A DNA stretch of 32,284 nucleotides from positions 1 to 32,284 of the forward strand of contig JAJDTE010000174.1 of NCBI GenBank assembly GCA_022827325.1, read 5' to 3'. The notes under the pieces are model-generated. The model was given only the letters and a program-made list of their open reading frames with translations. It was not told where the DNA came from and did not search any database. Below are positions 15,506 to 23,468 of the stretch, one piece after another. A program made the translations under genes and the position numbers. The stretch is from VYFG01 sp022827325. Lineage in GTDB: Bacteria > Pseudomonadota > Gammaproteobacteria > Arenicellales > Poriferihabitantaceae. Positions within the stretch are counted from its first letter, which is position 1, and the number at the start of each line of letters is the position of its first letter.

Positions 15506-16966
15506 ATGACAGCCGTCTCCCTGTACACCGCGGCCCAGGTCCGGGAGCTTGACCGGGTCGCCATCGAGGAATTCGGAACCCCGGGCCTGGAACTCATGGA
15601 ACGGGCGGGCAGACGCGTGTTCGACCATGTCGTGCGCCGGTATCCCGGAAAGGTGCCGGTGGTCGTGCTGTGCGGGTCCGGCAACAACGGCGGGGACGGC
15701 TACGTGGTGGCCAGGCTGTTGCATGAGATCGGCGTGGAGGTACATATCGCTGCCACCGCCGAACCCGGAACGCCGGACACCCGGGAGATGTGCCGGAGAT
15801 ACCTGGAAGCCGGGGGACGCCCGGCATCCCGTGACGGCGGCATACTGGAGCGTGCCGCACTGGTGATCGATGCGATGCTCGGTACCGGACTGTCCAGGGC
15901 ACCCGAAGGCATCTGCGCGGAATTCATCAGGGCCGTCGGTTCCTGCCGGTGTCCCGTAGTTGCCGTCGATCTTCCCTCCGGGCTGTCCGGCGATACCGGC
16001 AGGGCATTCGATCCCTGCATATGCGCCGATCTCACGGTGACCTTCATCGGCCGCAAACTCGGACAATACACCGCGGATGGTCCCGATCACTGCGGGGAAC
16101 TGATGTTCGACAGCCTGGGACTGGACCGGGCCGTGTACCGCGAAGTGCCCGCCGCCGCCGTACTGACGCGTGCTCCCGAACTGCGGCCTCGTCCGAGTAA
16201 TTCCCACAAGGGGATGTACGGCCATCTGGTGGTTGCGGGTGGGGAACCCGGCATGCTGGGCGCGGCGCTCCTCGCAGGCAGGGCGGGGCTCCGCAGCGGC
16301 GCGGGGCTGGTGACGGTCTTGAGCGTGACGGAGCACCTGGACCGTGCTGCGCTGGTGCAGCCGGAACTGATGACGCGGGCCTATTCGCCGGACCGGGGGC
16401 CGGAAGAGCCGTTCGCCGGTGCGGATGCCGTGGTTTTCGGTCCGGGGACCGCGGGCGGCGAGTGGAGTGCCGGCCTGTTCGGCATGCAGGCGAAAATCGG
16501 GGTGCCTGTCCTTTTGGATGCGGGCGGGCTTCATCTGCTGGCGGCCATGCCTGACCGAAACGACAACAGGGTGCTGACCCCCCACCCGGGCGAAGCAGCG
16601 GCGCTGCTGGGATGCAGGACCGGCGAGATCCAGGCCGACCGTCCTGCGGCCGCGGCCGAGATCCGGCGGCGCTACGGCGGCGTCTGTGTGCTCAAGGGTG
16701 CCGGTACGGTGATCCACGGTACCGGTACGGAGATCTGCGACCGCGGCAATCCCGGCATGGCATCGGCGGGTACGGGCGATGTGCTGAGCGGCATCATCGG
16801 GGCGCTCCTCGCCCAGGGCCTGTCGCCGTGGGATGCGGCCAGACAGGGCGTCTGGCTGCATGGGGCGGCGGGAGATCTGGCAAGCGGCGAAGTGGGGGAA
16901 CGGTCGCTGACGGCTTCGGACATGATCGATCACCTGCCGGCTGTACTGCAGGAGGTGACCGGATAA
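15506..16966 (+). CDS. nnr: Bifunctional NAD(P)H-hydrate epimerase / ADP-dependent NAD(P)H-hydrate dehydratase
   Basis: This enzyme repairs hydrated NADH and NADPH: the N-terminal domain interconverts R and S hydrates and the C-terminal domain dehydrates the S form. The 486-residue protein carries the YjeF_N epimerase in about residues 1-215 (YTAAQVRELDRVAIEEFG, VVVLCGSGNNGGDGYVVARL, VDLPSGLSGDTG). The ribokinase-like dehydratase covers about 230-486 (HLVVAGGEPGMLGAALLAGR, NRVLTPHPGEAAALL, GVCVLKGAGTVIHG, MASAGTGDVLSGIIGALLAQG). The length is normal for the fused form. TATAAG at 15492-15497 could be a -10; it lies so close to the ATG that the leader would be only a few bases. tsaE, the usual E. 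coli neighbour, is not here. Confidence 0.93.
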   Translation: MTAVSLYTAAQVRELDRVAIEEFGTPGLELMERAGRRVFDHVVRRYPGKVPVVVLCGSGNNGGDGYVVARLLHEIGVEVHIAATAEPGTPDTREMCRRYLEAGGRPASRDGGILERAALVIDAMLGTGLSRAPEGICAEFIRAVGSCRCPVVAVDLPSGLSGDTGRAFDPCICADLTVTFIGRKLGQYTADGPDHCGELMFDSLGLDRAVYREVPAAAVLTRAPELRPRPSNSHKGMYGHLVVAGGEPGMLGAALLAGRAGLRSGAGLVTVLSVTEHLDRAALVQPELMTRAYSPDRGPEEPFAGADAVVFGPGTAGGEWSAGLFGMQAKIGVPVLLDAGGLHLLAAMPDRNDNRVLTPHPGEAAALLGCRTGEIQADRPAAAAEIRRRYGGVCVLKGAGTVIHGTGTEICDRGNPGMASAGTGDVLSGIIGALLAQGLSPWDAARQGVWLHGAAGDLASGEVGERSLTASDMIDHLPAVLQEVTG

Positions 16967-17133
16967 GGACGGGATTTTCCATGCCGGCTGACTGACCGCA
17001 CTCCGTTGCCCGACAGATGTGTCCCAGGGGGCAGGCCGGCCCCCCGATTGCCGTTCTCGGCAGGTTCTGGCGCAAATCCGACTTGCGCGGAATCCGCCCT
17101 GAAGGCAAAGTTCCGCCAGCCATTCAAGCCCCC

Positions 17134-17931
17134 ATGATGAACGGACTGGAAGACAGACGCGTGTTGATCACCGCCGGTGCTGGCGGAATCGGCCATGCCA
17201 TTGCCCTTGAGTTCGCCGCCGCAGGGAGCAGGGTGCATGTGGTGGATGTGAACGCCGATGCGGTGGAGGAGCTCCGCGCCTCGGCATCCTGGGCGCATCG
17301 GGGGGCATTTTCCTCGGGGGACGTGTCGGACGAGTCCGCCGTGGCCCTGATGATGCGGCATCAGCAGGAACGGTTCGGCGGGATCGACGTGCTGGTCAAT
17401 TGTGCGGGCATCAAGGGACCCACGGGACCGGTGGAGACGTTGGAACTCGGGGACTGGCGGGAATGTCTCGCGGTCAACCTGGATGCGACATTTCTCTGCT
17501 GCAAGCATGCGGTTCCGTTGCTCCTCGAGGCAAGTGATGCCAGTATCATCAATATTTCCTCCACCGCGGGATGGCATGGCTATCCCCTGAGAACGCCCTA
17601 TGCCTCGGCGAAATGGGCGGTCATCGGCCTGACCAAGTCCCTGGCAATGGAACTGGGACCGCGGGGCATCCGGGTCAATGCGATCTGTCCCGGGAGTGTG
17701 AGCGGAACCCGGATGGACCGGGTGATCACGGAGGAGGCCAGGGAGAAAGGCGTCCCCGAGGACATGATCCGGCAAAACTATGCCCAGAGCGTATCATTGC
17801 GGACATTCATTGATCCCGAGGATATCGCCCGCACCGCGGTGTTCCTGGCTTCTGCCGGAGCGCGCCGGATCACGGGACAGGCCATTTCCGTCGACGGCCA
17901 CCTGGAATCGCTGGGCGGCGTCGATGACTGA
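17134..17931 (+). CDS. Short-chain dehydrogenase/reductase
   Basis: This NAD(P)-dependent alcohol/ketone oxidoreductase is about 265 residues. It shows the classical SDR features: cofactor site VLITAGAGGIGHAIALEFA, acidic VHVVDVN favouring NAD, NCAG, and the catalytic Ser in SSTAGWHG with Y156 and K160 in YASAK, then PRGIRVNAICPGSVSGTRMD. Two ATGs in tandem (17134, 17137) start the protein; the longer frame from 17017 adds 39 residues that look non-coding. It is the first gene of a rightward set; the acyl-CoA dehydrogenase begins 20 bases after its stop. In that context a 3-hydroxyacyl or hydroxy-betaine substrate is plausible, but this is inference. Confidence 0.88.
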   Translation: MMNGLEDRRVLITAGAGGIGHAIALEFAAAGSRVHVVDVNADAVEELRASASWAHRGAFSSGDVSDESAVALMMRHQQERFGGIDVLVNCAGIKGPTGPVETLELGDWRECLAVNLDATFLCCKHAVPLLLEASDASIINISSTAGWHGYPLRTPYASAKWAVIGLTKSLAMELGPRGIRVNAICPGSVSGTRMDRVITEEAREKGVPEDMIRQNYAQSVSLRTFIDPEDIARTAVFLASAGARRITGQAISVDGHLESLGGVDD

Positions 17932-17951
17932 CTTTACCTGGAAACGACCCT

Positions 17952-19118
17952 ATGAACTTTGATTTGAGCGAAGAACAGAACATGCTGGTGGAAACCGCCA
18001 GGCGGTTCGTGGAAGAGGAATTGTATCCCTATGAGATGGAAGTGGAACGGAGCGACGAGGTGCGGCCCGAACTGCGCCGGCAGATCGTCGAACGGTCCCT
18101 GGAGATCGGGTTGTACGCGGCCAACATGCCGGCGGAACTGGGCGGCGGCGGACTCGACCCCCTGTCCATGTGCCTGCTCGACCGGGAACTGGGCCGTGCC
18201 AGCATGGCGCTGCAGTACACCGTTGCCAGGCCGAGCAACATTCTGCAGGCCTGCGTGGGTGAACAGCGGGAGAAATACCTGTTTCCCTGTATCCGGGGGG
18301 AGAAGATGGACTGCCTGGCAATGACCGAGCCGGGTGCCGGTTCCGACCTGCGTTCCATGATGTGCCGCGCCGAGAGGGAAGGGGACGACTTCGTCATTAA
18401 CGGTACAAAACACTTCATAAGTCACGCAGATGTATCTGATTTTGTGATTCTTTTTGCGGCCACTGGCGTAGAGGAAACCAAGCGGGGACCGCGCAAGAAG
18501 ATCACCGCGTTCCTCGTGGATATGGGGACGCCCGGATTCACCGTGCGCAAGGGATATCACAACGTTTCCCATCGCGGCTACCACAACAGCATCCTGGAAT
18601 TCGACCAGTGCCGGATTCCGTCGGACCAGGTGCTCGGCGAGGTGGACCAGGGGTTCGAGGTGGCCAATGACTGGCTCGGCAACACCCGGCTCCAGGTGGC
18701 GGCCATCTGCCTCGGCCGCTGCGACCGGGCGTTCGAACTGGCAGCGTCCTATGCCGCCGAACGCAGACAGTTCAACCAGACCATCGGCAAGTTCCAGGGG
18801 GTGGCGTTCAAGCTGGCGGACATGGAACTGCGCAGGCGTTCCGCCGAGTTCATCGTGTACGACGCCGCCTGCAAGGCGGCGGAGGACCGGATGACGGACA
18901 TGGACGCGGCCCTGGCCAAGCTGGCCTCCACCGAGGCCCTTGGGTTCATATCCGACGAGGCGCTGCAGATTCACGGGGGCATGGGGCTGATGTCCGATCT
19001 GCCCCTGGAGCGGATCTGGCGGGACGCCCGGGTGGAACGCATCTGGGAAGGCACCAGCGAAATCCAGCGGATGATCATATCCCGTTCGATACTGAGACCC
19101 CTGGAGAATGTCGCCTGA
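17952..19118 (+). CDS. Acyl-CoA dehydrogenase
   Basis: This FAD enzyme introduces the alpha-beta double bond into an acyl-CoA and passes electrons to ETF. The 388-residue protein has family signatures: N-terminal helices MNFDLSEEQNMLVETARRF, FAD/substrate region AMTEPGAGSDLRSM, beta domain FVINGTKHFISHADVSD, C-terminal ERRQFNQTIGKFQGV, LQIHGGMGLMSDLPLER, and the catalytic-position E366 in IWEGTSEIQ. The length is that of short/medium-chain enzymes, not the nearly 600-residue DmdC type. Given the CaiD-like hydratase downstream, the substrate may be gamma-butyrobetainyl-CoA or a similar charged acyl-CoA (inference). Its stop overlaps the start of the next gene. Confidence 0.9.
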   Translation: MNFDLSEEQNMLVETARRFVEEELYPYEMEVERSDEVRPELRRQIVERSLEIGLYAANMPAELGGGGLDPLSMCLLDRELGRASMALQYTVARPSNILQACVGEQREKYLFPCIRGEKMDCLAMTEPGAGSDLRSMMCRAEREGDDFVINGTKHFISHADVSDFVILFAATGVEETKRGPRKKITAFLVDMGTPGFTVRKGYHNVSHRGYHNSILEFDQCRIPSDQVLGEVDQGFEVANDWLGNTRLQVAAICLGRCDRAFELAASYAAERRQFNQTIGKFQGVAFKLADMELRRRSAEFIVYDAACKAAEDRMTDMDAALAKLASTEALGFISDEALQIHGGMGLMSDLPLERIWRDARVERIWEGTSEIQRMIISRSILRPLENVA

Positions 19119-21204
19119 ACCGGGCGCAGGTTCCATGATCCGGCGCCTTCGCCGCTGTCTCAGTCCCGCCTCGATCGCGGTGGTCGGGGGCCGGGAGGTC
19201 GAGCGGGTGGTTTTCCAGTGCCGCAAGATGGGATTCGGCGGCGACATCCAGGTGGTGAACCCCCGGCGTGCCGAGCTCGGGGGGCTGCCCTGTGTTCCGG
19301 ACATAGACGCGCTGACGGAGGTGCCCGACGCGGCCTTCGTGGCGATTCCCGCGGAGCCCAGCATCGAAGCCATGGAGCGGCTCTCCCGGATGGGGGCCGG
19401 CGGCGCGGTCTGCTATGCCTCCGGATTCCGGGAAGTCGGCGCGGCGGACCGCCATCGGCGCCTGCTGGCCGCCGCCGGCGACATGCCGGTGATCGGGCCG
19501 AACTGTTACGGCTTCATCAATGCCGTCAACGGCGCCGTGCTGTGGCCGGACCAGCATGGCATGGGCCGCTGTGATTCCGGGGTTGCCATCTTCTCGGCCA
19601 GCGGCAATGTCAGCATCAACATGACCATGCAGCAGCGTGGCCTGCCCCTTGCACTGATGGTCTCCATCGGCAACCAGGCGAACGTCGGCGTGGAGGAACT
19701 GTTGCAGGCGGTGCTGGAGGACGATCGCATCACGGCGGTGGGTTTGCTGATCGAGGGGCTGCGGGATCTGCCGAAATTCGTGGAGGTGGCGGGGCAGGCC
19801 GCCGAGGCGGACAAGCCGGTGGTGGCCCTGAAGCTCGGACGCTCCGCCGCCGGAGCCCACATTGCCCTGAGCCACACGGCCACCCTCGCCGGGGAATCCG
19901 GCCTGTATGACGCGCTGTTCCGAAGGCTCGGGGTGGCACAGGTCCCTGACCTGGAAACCTTTCTCGAGTCCCTCAAGCTCCTGTCGGTCTGCGGGACGCT
20001 GCGGGGCAACCGGATTGCTTCCATGAGCTGCTCCGGCGGCGAGGCCTCCATGGTCGCCGATCTTGCCGAAAGTCTCGACATCTCGTTCCCGCCGCTGGAC
20101 GCGCAGCAGCGGGCGGAGGTTGCCGCCACCCTGAACGAGTATGTCAACGTGGACAACCCGCTGGACTACCACACCTTCATCTGGGGCGACAGCGCAGCCA
20201 TGGAGGCCACGTTCTTCGCCATGATGCGGGGCGGATACGACCTCACGCTGCTGGTGCTCGATTTCCCCGCCACCAACCAGTGCGATGCGACCGAATGGGA
20301 GGAGGCGGCAAGGGCGTTTGCCAGGGCCGTCGGCAACAGCGGATACCCCGGGGCGGTGGTGGTGAGCATGGGGGAGAACGTGACCGGGGAGATCATCAGG
20401 GAACTGGCCGGCCATGGCATTCCCGTGCTGATGGGCATTCCCCAGGCCCTTGGTGCCGTCGAGGCGGCATCCGGGGCGGGCAGGATCCGGTGCCCCTTGC
20501 CCCGCCTGCCCGCTGGCGTCCACGGGGATGGCGTCGCGGCGGAATCCATGAACCCGGAAACCTGCAGCGAGCCGCGCGCCAAGGACCTGCTGGCGGAATC
20601 CGGGTTCAGGGTGCCCCGGGGATCACTGGCCCGGAGCGTGGACGACGCGGTGGCCCTGGCGGGGGAAATCGGGTATCCCGTCGTGATGAAGATCGCCGGC
20701 GATGGTGTGACCCACAAGTCCGAGCACGGGGGGGTCAGAACCGGCATAGGCGACCCCGCTGCTGCCCGGGAGGCCGCGGAGGCATTGCTTGCGGTGAGCG
20801 GGCGGATCCTGGTGGAGGAGATGGTGCAAGGCGGCGTGGCGGAACTGATCCTGGGCGTGGCCAGGGATCCGCAGTTCGGACACTATTTCATGATCGGCAT
20901 CGGCGGAACCCTGGTGGAACTGCTCGCCGACAGTGCCATCCTGCTGCCTCCGCTTTCCGGCCCGGATGTCCGGGAAGCGCTCTCGTCGCTGAAATTCGCG
21001 CCGCTCCTTGAGGGCTACCGGGGCGGCCGGCCGGCGGACACCGATGCGGTCGTAGATTCGGTGATTGCGCTGGAAGGCTTCGTCAATGCCCATTGCGGCC
21101 ACCTCCTGGAGGTGGACATCAATCCCCTCATCGTGCATCCCCGGGGAGGCGGCACGACGGTGGCGGATGCACTGATCATTTTCAGCCAACCGGTCAATCA
21201 ATGA
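19108..21204 (+). CDS. ADP-forming acyl-CoA synthetase (acetate-CoA ligase family)
   Basis: This enzyme class forms an acyl-CoA from a free acid, CoA and ATP, giving ADP, through a phosphohistidine. The 698-residue protein has a CoA-binding Rossmann domain (LSPASIAVVGGREV, PVIGPNCYGFIN), succinyl-CoA ligase-like domains with the phosphorylated-type H256 in LSHTATLAGESGLYDALF, and a C-terminal ATP-grasp domain from about residue 485 (AKDLLAESGFRVPRG, YPVVMKIAGDGVTHKSE, LLEVDINPLIV). ATG 19108 overlaps the stop of the acyl-CoA dehydrogenase by 11 bases; ATG 19135 is an alternative with a slightly better spaced GCAGG. In the operon it would activate the acid whose CoA ester the dehydrogenase and hydratase then process. 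Confidence 0.88.
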   Translation: MSPEPGAGSMIRRLRRCLSPASIAVVGGREVERVVFQCRKMGFGGDIQVVNPRRAELGGLPCVPDIDALTEVPDAAFVAIPAEPSIEAMERLSRMGAGGAVCYASGFREVGAADRHRRLLAAAGDMPVIGPNCYGFINAVNGAVLWPDQHGMGRCDSGVAIFSASGNVSINMTMQQRGLPLALMVSIGNQANVGVEELLQAVLEDDRITAVGLLIEGLRDLPKFVEVAGQAAEADKPVVALKLGRSAAGAHIALSHTATLAGESGLYDALFRRLGVAQVPDLETFLESLKLLSVCGTLRGNRIASMSCSGGEASMVADLAESLDISFPPLDAQQRAEVAATLNEYVNVDNPLDYHTFIWGDSAAMEATFFAMMRGGYDLTLLVLDFPATNQCDATEWEEAARAFARAVGNSGYPGAVVVSMGENVTGEIIRELAGHGIPVLMGIPQALGAVEAASGAGRIRCPLPRLPAGVHGDGVAAESMNPETCSEPRAKDLLAESGFRVPRGSLARSVDDAVALAGEIGYPVVMKIAGDGVTHKSEHGGVRTGIGDPAAAREAAEALLAVSGRILVEEMVQGGVAELILGVARDPQFGHYFMIGIGGTLVELLADSAILLPPLSGPDVREALSSLKFAPLLEGYRGGRPADTDAVVDSVIALEGFVNAHCGHLLEVDINPLIVHPRGGGTTVADALIIFSQPVNQ

Positions 21205-21247
21205 CCTGGGGCATACTTTCAAATTTATCCTGACCAGGCAAACAACC

Positions 21248-22030
21248 ATGGAATCACCACTCAAGATCAGCCGCGAGGGCTCCGTTCTGGAAGTCGTTCT
21301 CGACCGTCCGAAAGCCAATGCCATCGACGTGTCCACCAGCCGGGAAATGGGCGAGGTGTTCGCGGAATTCCGCGACGACCCGGACCTTCGGGTTGCCATC
21401 ATCACCGGCGGGGGAGAGAAGTTCTTCTGCGCGGGGTGGGACCTCAAGGCGGCGGCCGGCGGCGAGTCGGTGGAATCCGACTATGGCGTCGGAGGATTCG
21501 GCGGCATCCAAGAACTGCCAGATCTCAACAAGCCCGTGATCGCGGCGGTCAACGGAATCGCCTGCGGGGGCGGGTTCGAACTGGCCATCTCGGCGGACAT
21601 GATCATCGCATCCGAAACCGCCTCTTTCGCGTTGCCGGAAATCCGCGCCGGCACGCTGGCGGATGCCGCCACCATCAAGCTGCCCCGGAGAATCCCCTAT
21701 CACGTGGCCATGGACCTGCTGCTCACCGGCCGCTGGATGGATGCCGCGGAAGCGCACCGGTGGGGACTCGTCAACGAGGTCACGGAACCCGGGGCGCTCA
21801 TGGATCGTACGCGGGAGCTTGCCCAGCTGCTGGCCAGTGGTCCTCCCCTGGTCTTCGCGGCCATCAAGGAGACGCTCCGGATGACCGAGTCCCGGACAAC
21901 CCAGGAATCGTTTGACCTGCTGCGCGCATCCGCCATCCCCACCGTGCGCGCGCTGTACGACAGCGAGGACCAGCTCGAGGGTGCCCGGGCGTTCGCCGAA
22001 AAGCGCGACCCTGTCTGGAAGGGGAGATAG
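21248..22030 (+). CDS. Enoyl-CoA hydratase, CaiD-like (crotonobetainyl-CoA hydratase type)
   Basis: This crotonase-fold enzyme, 260 residues, closely follows E. coli CaiD as I recall it: LDRPKANAID at the start, EMGEVFAEFRDDPDLRVAI, EKFFCAGWDLKAAA, KPVIAAVNGIACGGGFELA, and the ending FAEKRDPVWKGR. Catalytic-position glutamates fall at E111 (GGGFELA) and E131 (FALPEIRAG), the same numbers as the essential pair in CaiD. CaiD hydrates crotonobetainyl-CoA to carnitinyl-CoA. It is the last gene of the operon with an SDR, acyl-CoA dehydrogenase and acyl-CoA ligase. A generic short-chain enoyl-CoA hydratase with another substrate remains possible. Confidence 0.87.
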   Translation: MESPLKISREGSVLEVVLDRPKANAIDVSTSREMGEVFAEFRDDPDLRVAIITGGGEKFFCAGWDLKAAAGGESVESDYGVGGFGGIQELPDLNKPVIAAVNGIACGGGFELAISADMIIASETASFALPEIRAGTLADAATIKLPRRIPYHVAMDLLLTGRWMDAAEAHRWGLVNEVTEPGALMDRTRELAQLLASGPPLVFAAIKETLRMTESRTTQESFDLLRASAIPTVRALYDSEDQLEGARAFAEKRDPVWKGR

Positions 22031-22047
22031 AACGCCCGGCAGGGCAG

Positions 22048-22078
22048 GGCCGCCCGCACCGGACGGGTCCGGGCGGCC
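22048..22078. terminator. Strong hairpin between convergent operons
   Basis: GGCCGCCCG (22048-22056) pairs perfectly with CGGGCGGCC (22070-22078) around a 13-base loop. There is no T-run, so intrinsic termination is uncertain, but the position between convergent stops fits a bidirectional terminator. Confidence 0.4.
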
Positions 22079-22098
22079 GGGACCTGTTCCCCGGGTTT

Positions 22099-22115
22099 CC
22101 TGAGGGTTCCTCAGG
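22099..22115. terminator. Second hairpin between convergent operons
   Basis: CCTGAGG and CCTCAGG form a perfect 7-bp stem with a GTT loop, just outside the stop of the leftward hydroxyacyl-CoA dehydrogenase. It lacks a T-run. Confidence 0.35.
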
Positions 22116-22120
22116 CCTCC

Positions 22121-23428
22121 TCAAGCCTGGTGCCAGTGACCGTCCACGCCGAAGAACTCACTGCCGTCCCGGCGGTAGAACGTCGATTCACCGCAATCCA
22201 GCAGCCTCGAGATCATGGCCGGCGGCGCCAGGCCCAGACTGTTCGCTGATTCGGCGAGGCGCTTGGCGCCCAGTTCGTCGATGAGTTCGAAGGGCCCCTT
22301 CTTCCAGCCGAACCCCCAGCGCATGGCCCGGTCGACATTGACGATGTCATCCGCGATTTCAGGCACCAGGTCCGCGCTGTAGCAGAGGGTTTCGGTCATG
22401 AGGCTGCGGACGAAGCGTCCGTTGGCGCTGTCCGCGGCGAACAACCCTGTGAGCGACTGCTCATTTTCGGGCAGGGCCACATTGCCCGAGGGCTGCCACT
22501 CGTCCCCGGCGAGATCGAAGACTGCCATGGACTTGCTGCCGTCGTCGTGGCGGATGAGCTTGTAGAATCCGCCACCGGACTTCCTGCCGAGCTGCTCCCG
22601 GTCGTACAACCTCTGGACATTGTCGGTGAACCGGACAAATCGCCGTCCCGCATCGCCGTCCGGCAGGTTGGCCTCCAGGTTGCGCCCGACGTTGTACATG
22701 ACATCCAGTCCGATCAGGTCCACGAGTCCGTAGAGCCCCGTCGCCGGCAGCCCGATGGGCGCCGACATCAATGCATCCACGGTCCCGATATCCAGACCGT
22801 CCTCGTTCATCGCGGTTTCCGCGATATGGAGTCCGGCCAGCATCCACATGCAGCCGATGCGGTTGCCGATGAAATTGACCGTGTCCTTCGCGTATACCAC
22901 GCCCTTTCCGAGGGTGTTTCCAAGAAAATCCGCGAGGGTCCCGATCACCTCCTCCCGGGTGGCCTCCCCCGGCACCAGTTCCACCAGTTTCATGATGTGC
23001 ACGGGGTTGAAGAAGTGGGTCACGGCGATATCACGGCACAGTCGATCCGGCATTCCCGCATAGATGTCCCTGAGCGGGATTCCCGAGGTGTTGGTGGTGA
23101 TGATGGCGCCGTCCCGGCGTACCGCCTCCACCCTGCTGAACATGTCCCGCTTGATGCCGACATCCTCCACGATCGCCTCGCAGATCCAGTCGCAGTCCGC
23201 CACCCTGTCCAGGTCCCGGTCAAACGAACCGGTCCGGATATTGACCAGCAGGCCGGGGTCCTGCACCACCGGCGCCCGGCCGCCGGAAAGTCTCTCGAGG
23301 GCGGCATTGCAGTTGGTCTCGTCCAGGTCCAGGAGCAATACCTGGCAGCCGGCGTTGGCGCAAATGCCGGCGATGCCGGATCCCATGGTGCCCGATCCGA
23401 GCACGGCGACTTTTTCGATTCTGGTCAT
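22121..23428 (-). CDS. 3-hydroxyacyl-CoA dehydrogenase
   Basis: This enzyme oxidises a 3-hydroxyacyl-CoA to the 3-oxoacyl-CoA with NAD. The 435-residue protein has an N-terminal Rossmann domain (VAVLGSGTMGSGIAGICANAG, CDWICEAIVED), the catalytic HFFNPVHIMKLVELVPG, VYAKDTVNFIGNRIG, and two copies of the C-terminal helical domain (FGWKKGPFELIDELG in the second), as in the dehydrogenase half of FadB without the hydratase. The start is placed at 23428 because the homology begins at MTRIEKVAVLG; the frame runs on to 23491 but would then overlap the upstream ligase. It lies 40 bases downstream of that ligase in the same operon, and could serve the same pathway as the CaiD-like hydratase across the convergent junction. 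Confidence 0.9.
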   Translation of the reverse strand: MTRIEKVAVLGSGTMGSGIAGICANAGCQVLLLDLDETNCNAALERLSGGRAPVVQDPGLLVNIRTGSFDRDLDRVADCDWICEAIVEDVGIKRDMFSRVEAVRRDGAIITTNTSGIPLRDIYAGMPDRLCRDIAVTHFFNPVHIMKLVELVPGEATREEVIGTLADFLGNTLGKGVVYAKDTVNFIGNRIGCMWMLAGLHIAETAMNEDGLDIGTVDALMSAPIGLPATGLYGLVDLIGLDVMYNVGRNLEANLPDGDAGRRFVRFTDNVQRLYDREQLGRKSGGGFYKLIRHDDGSKSMAVFDLAGDEWQPSGNVALPENEQSLTGLFAADSANGRFVRSLMTETLCYSADLVPEIADDIVNVDRAMRWGFGWKKGPFELIDELGAKRLAESANSLGLAPPAMISRLLDCGESTFYRRDGSEFFGVDGHWHQA

Positions 23429-23468
23429 GACGATAGGAAAATGGGGTGTTGGAGTGGAATTTGCGCGA

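Noticed and set aside
17017..17133. N-terminal extension of the SDR
   Set aside because: SDR homology begins at the tandem ATG at 17134; the extension is rich in Pro and Arg and lacks an RBS.
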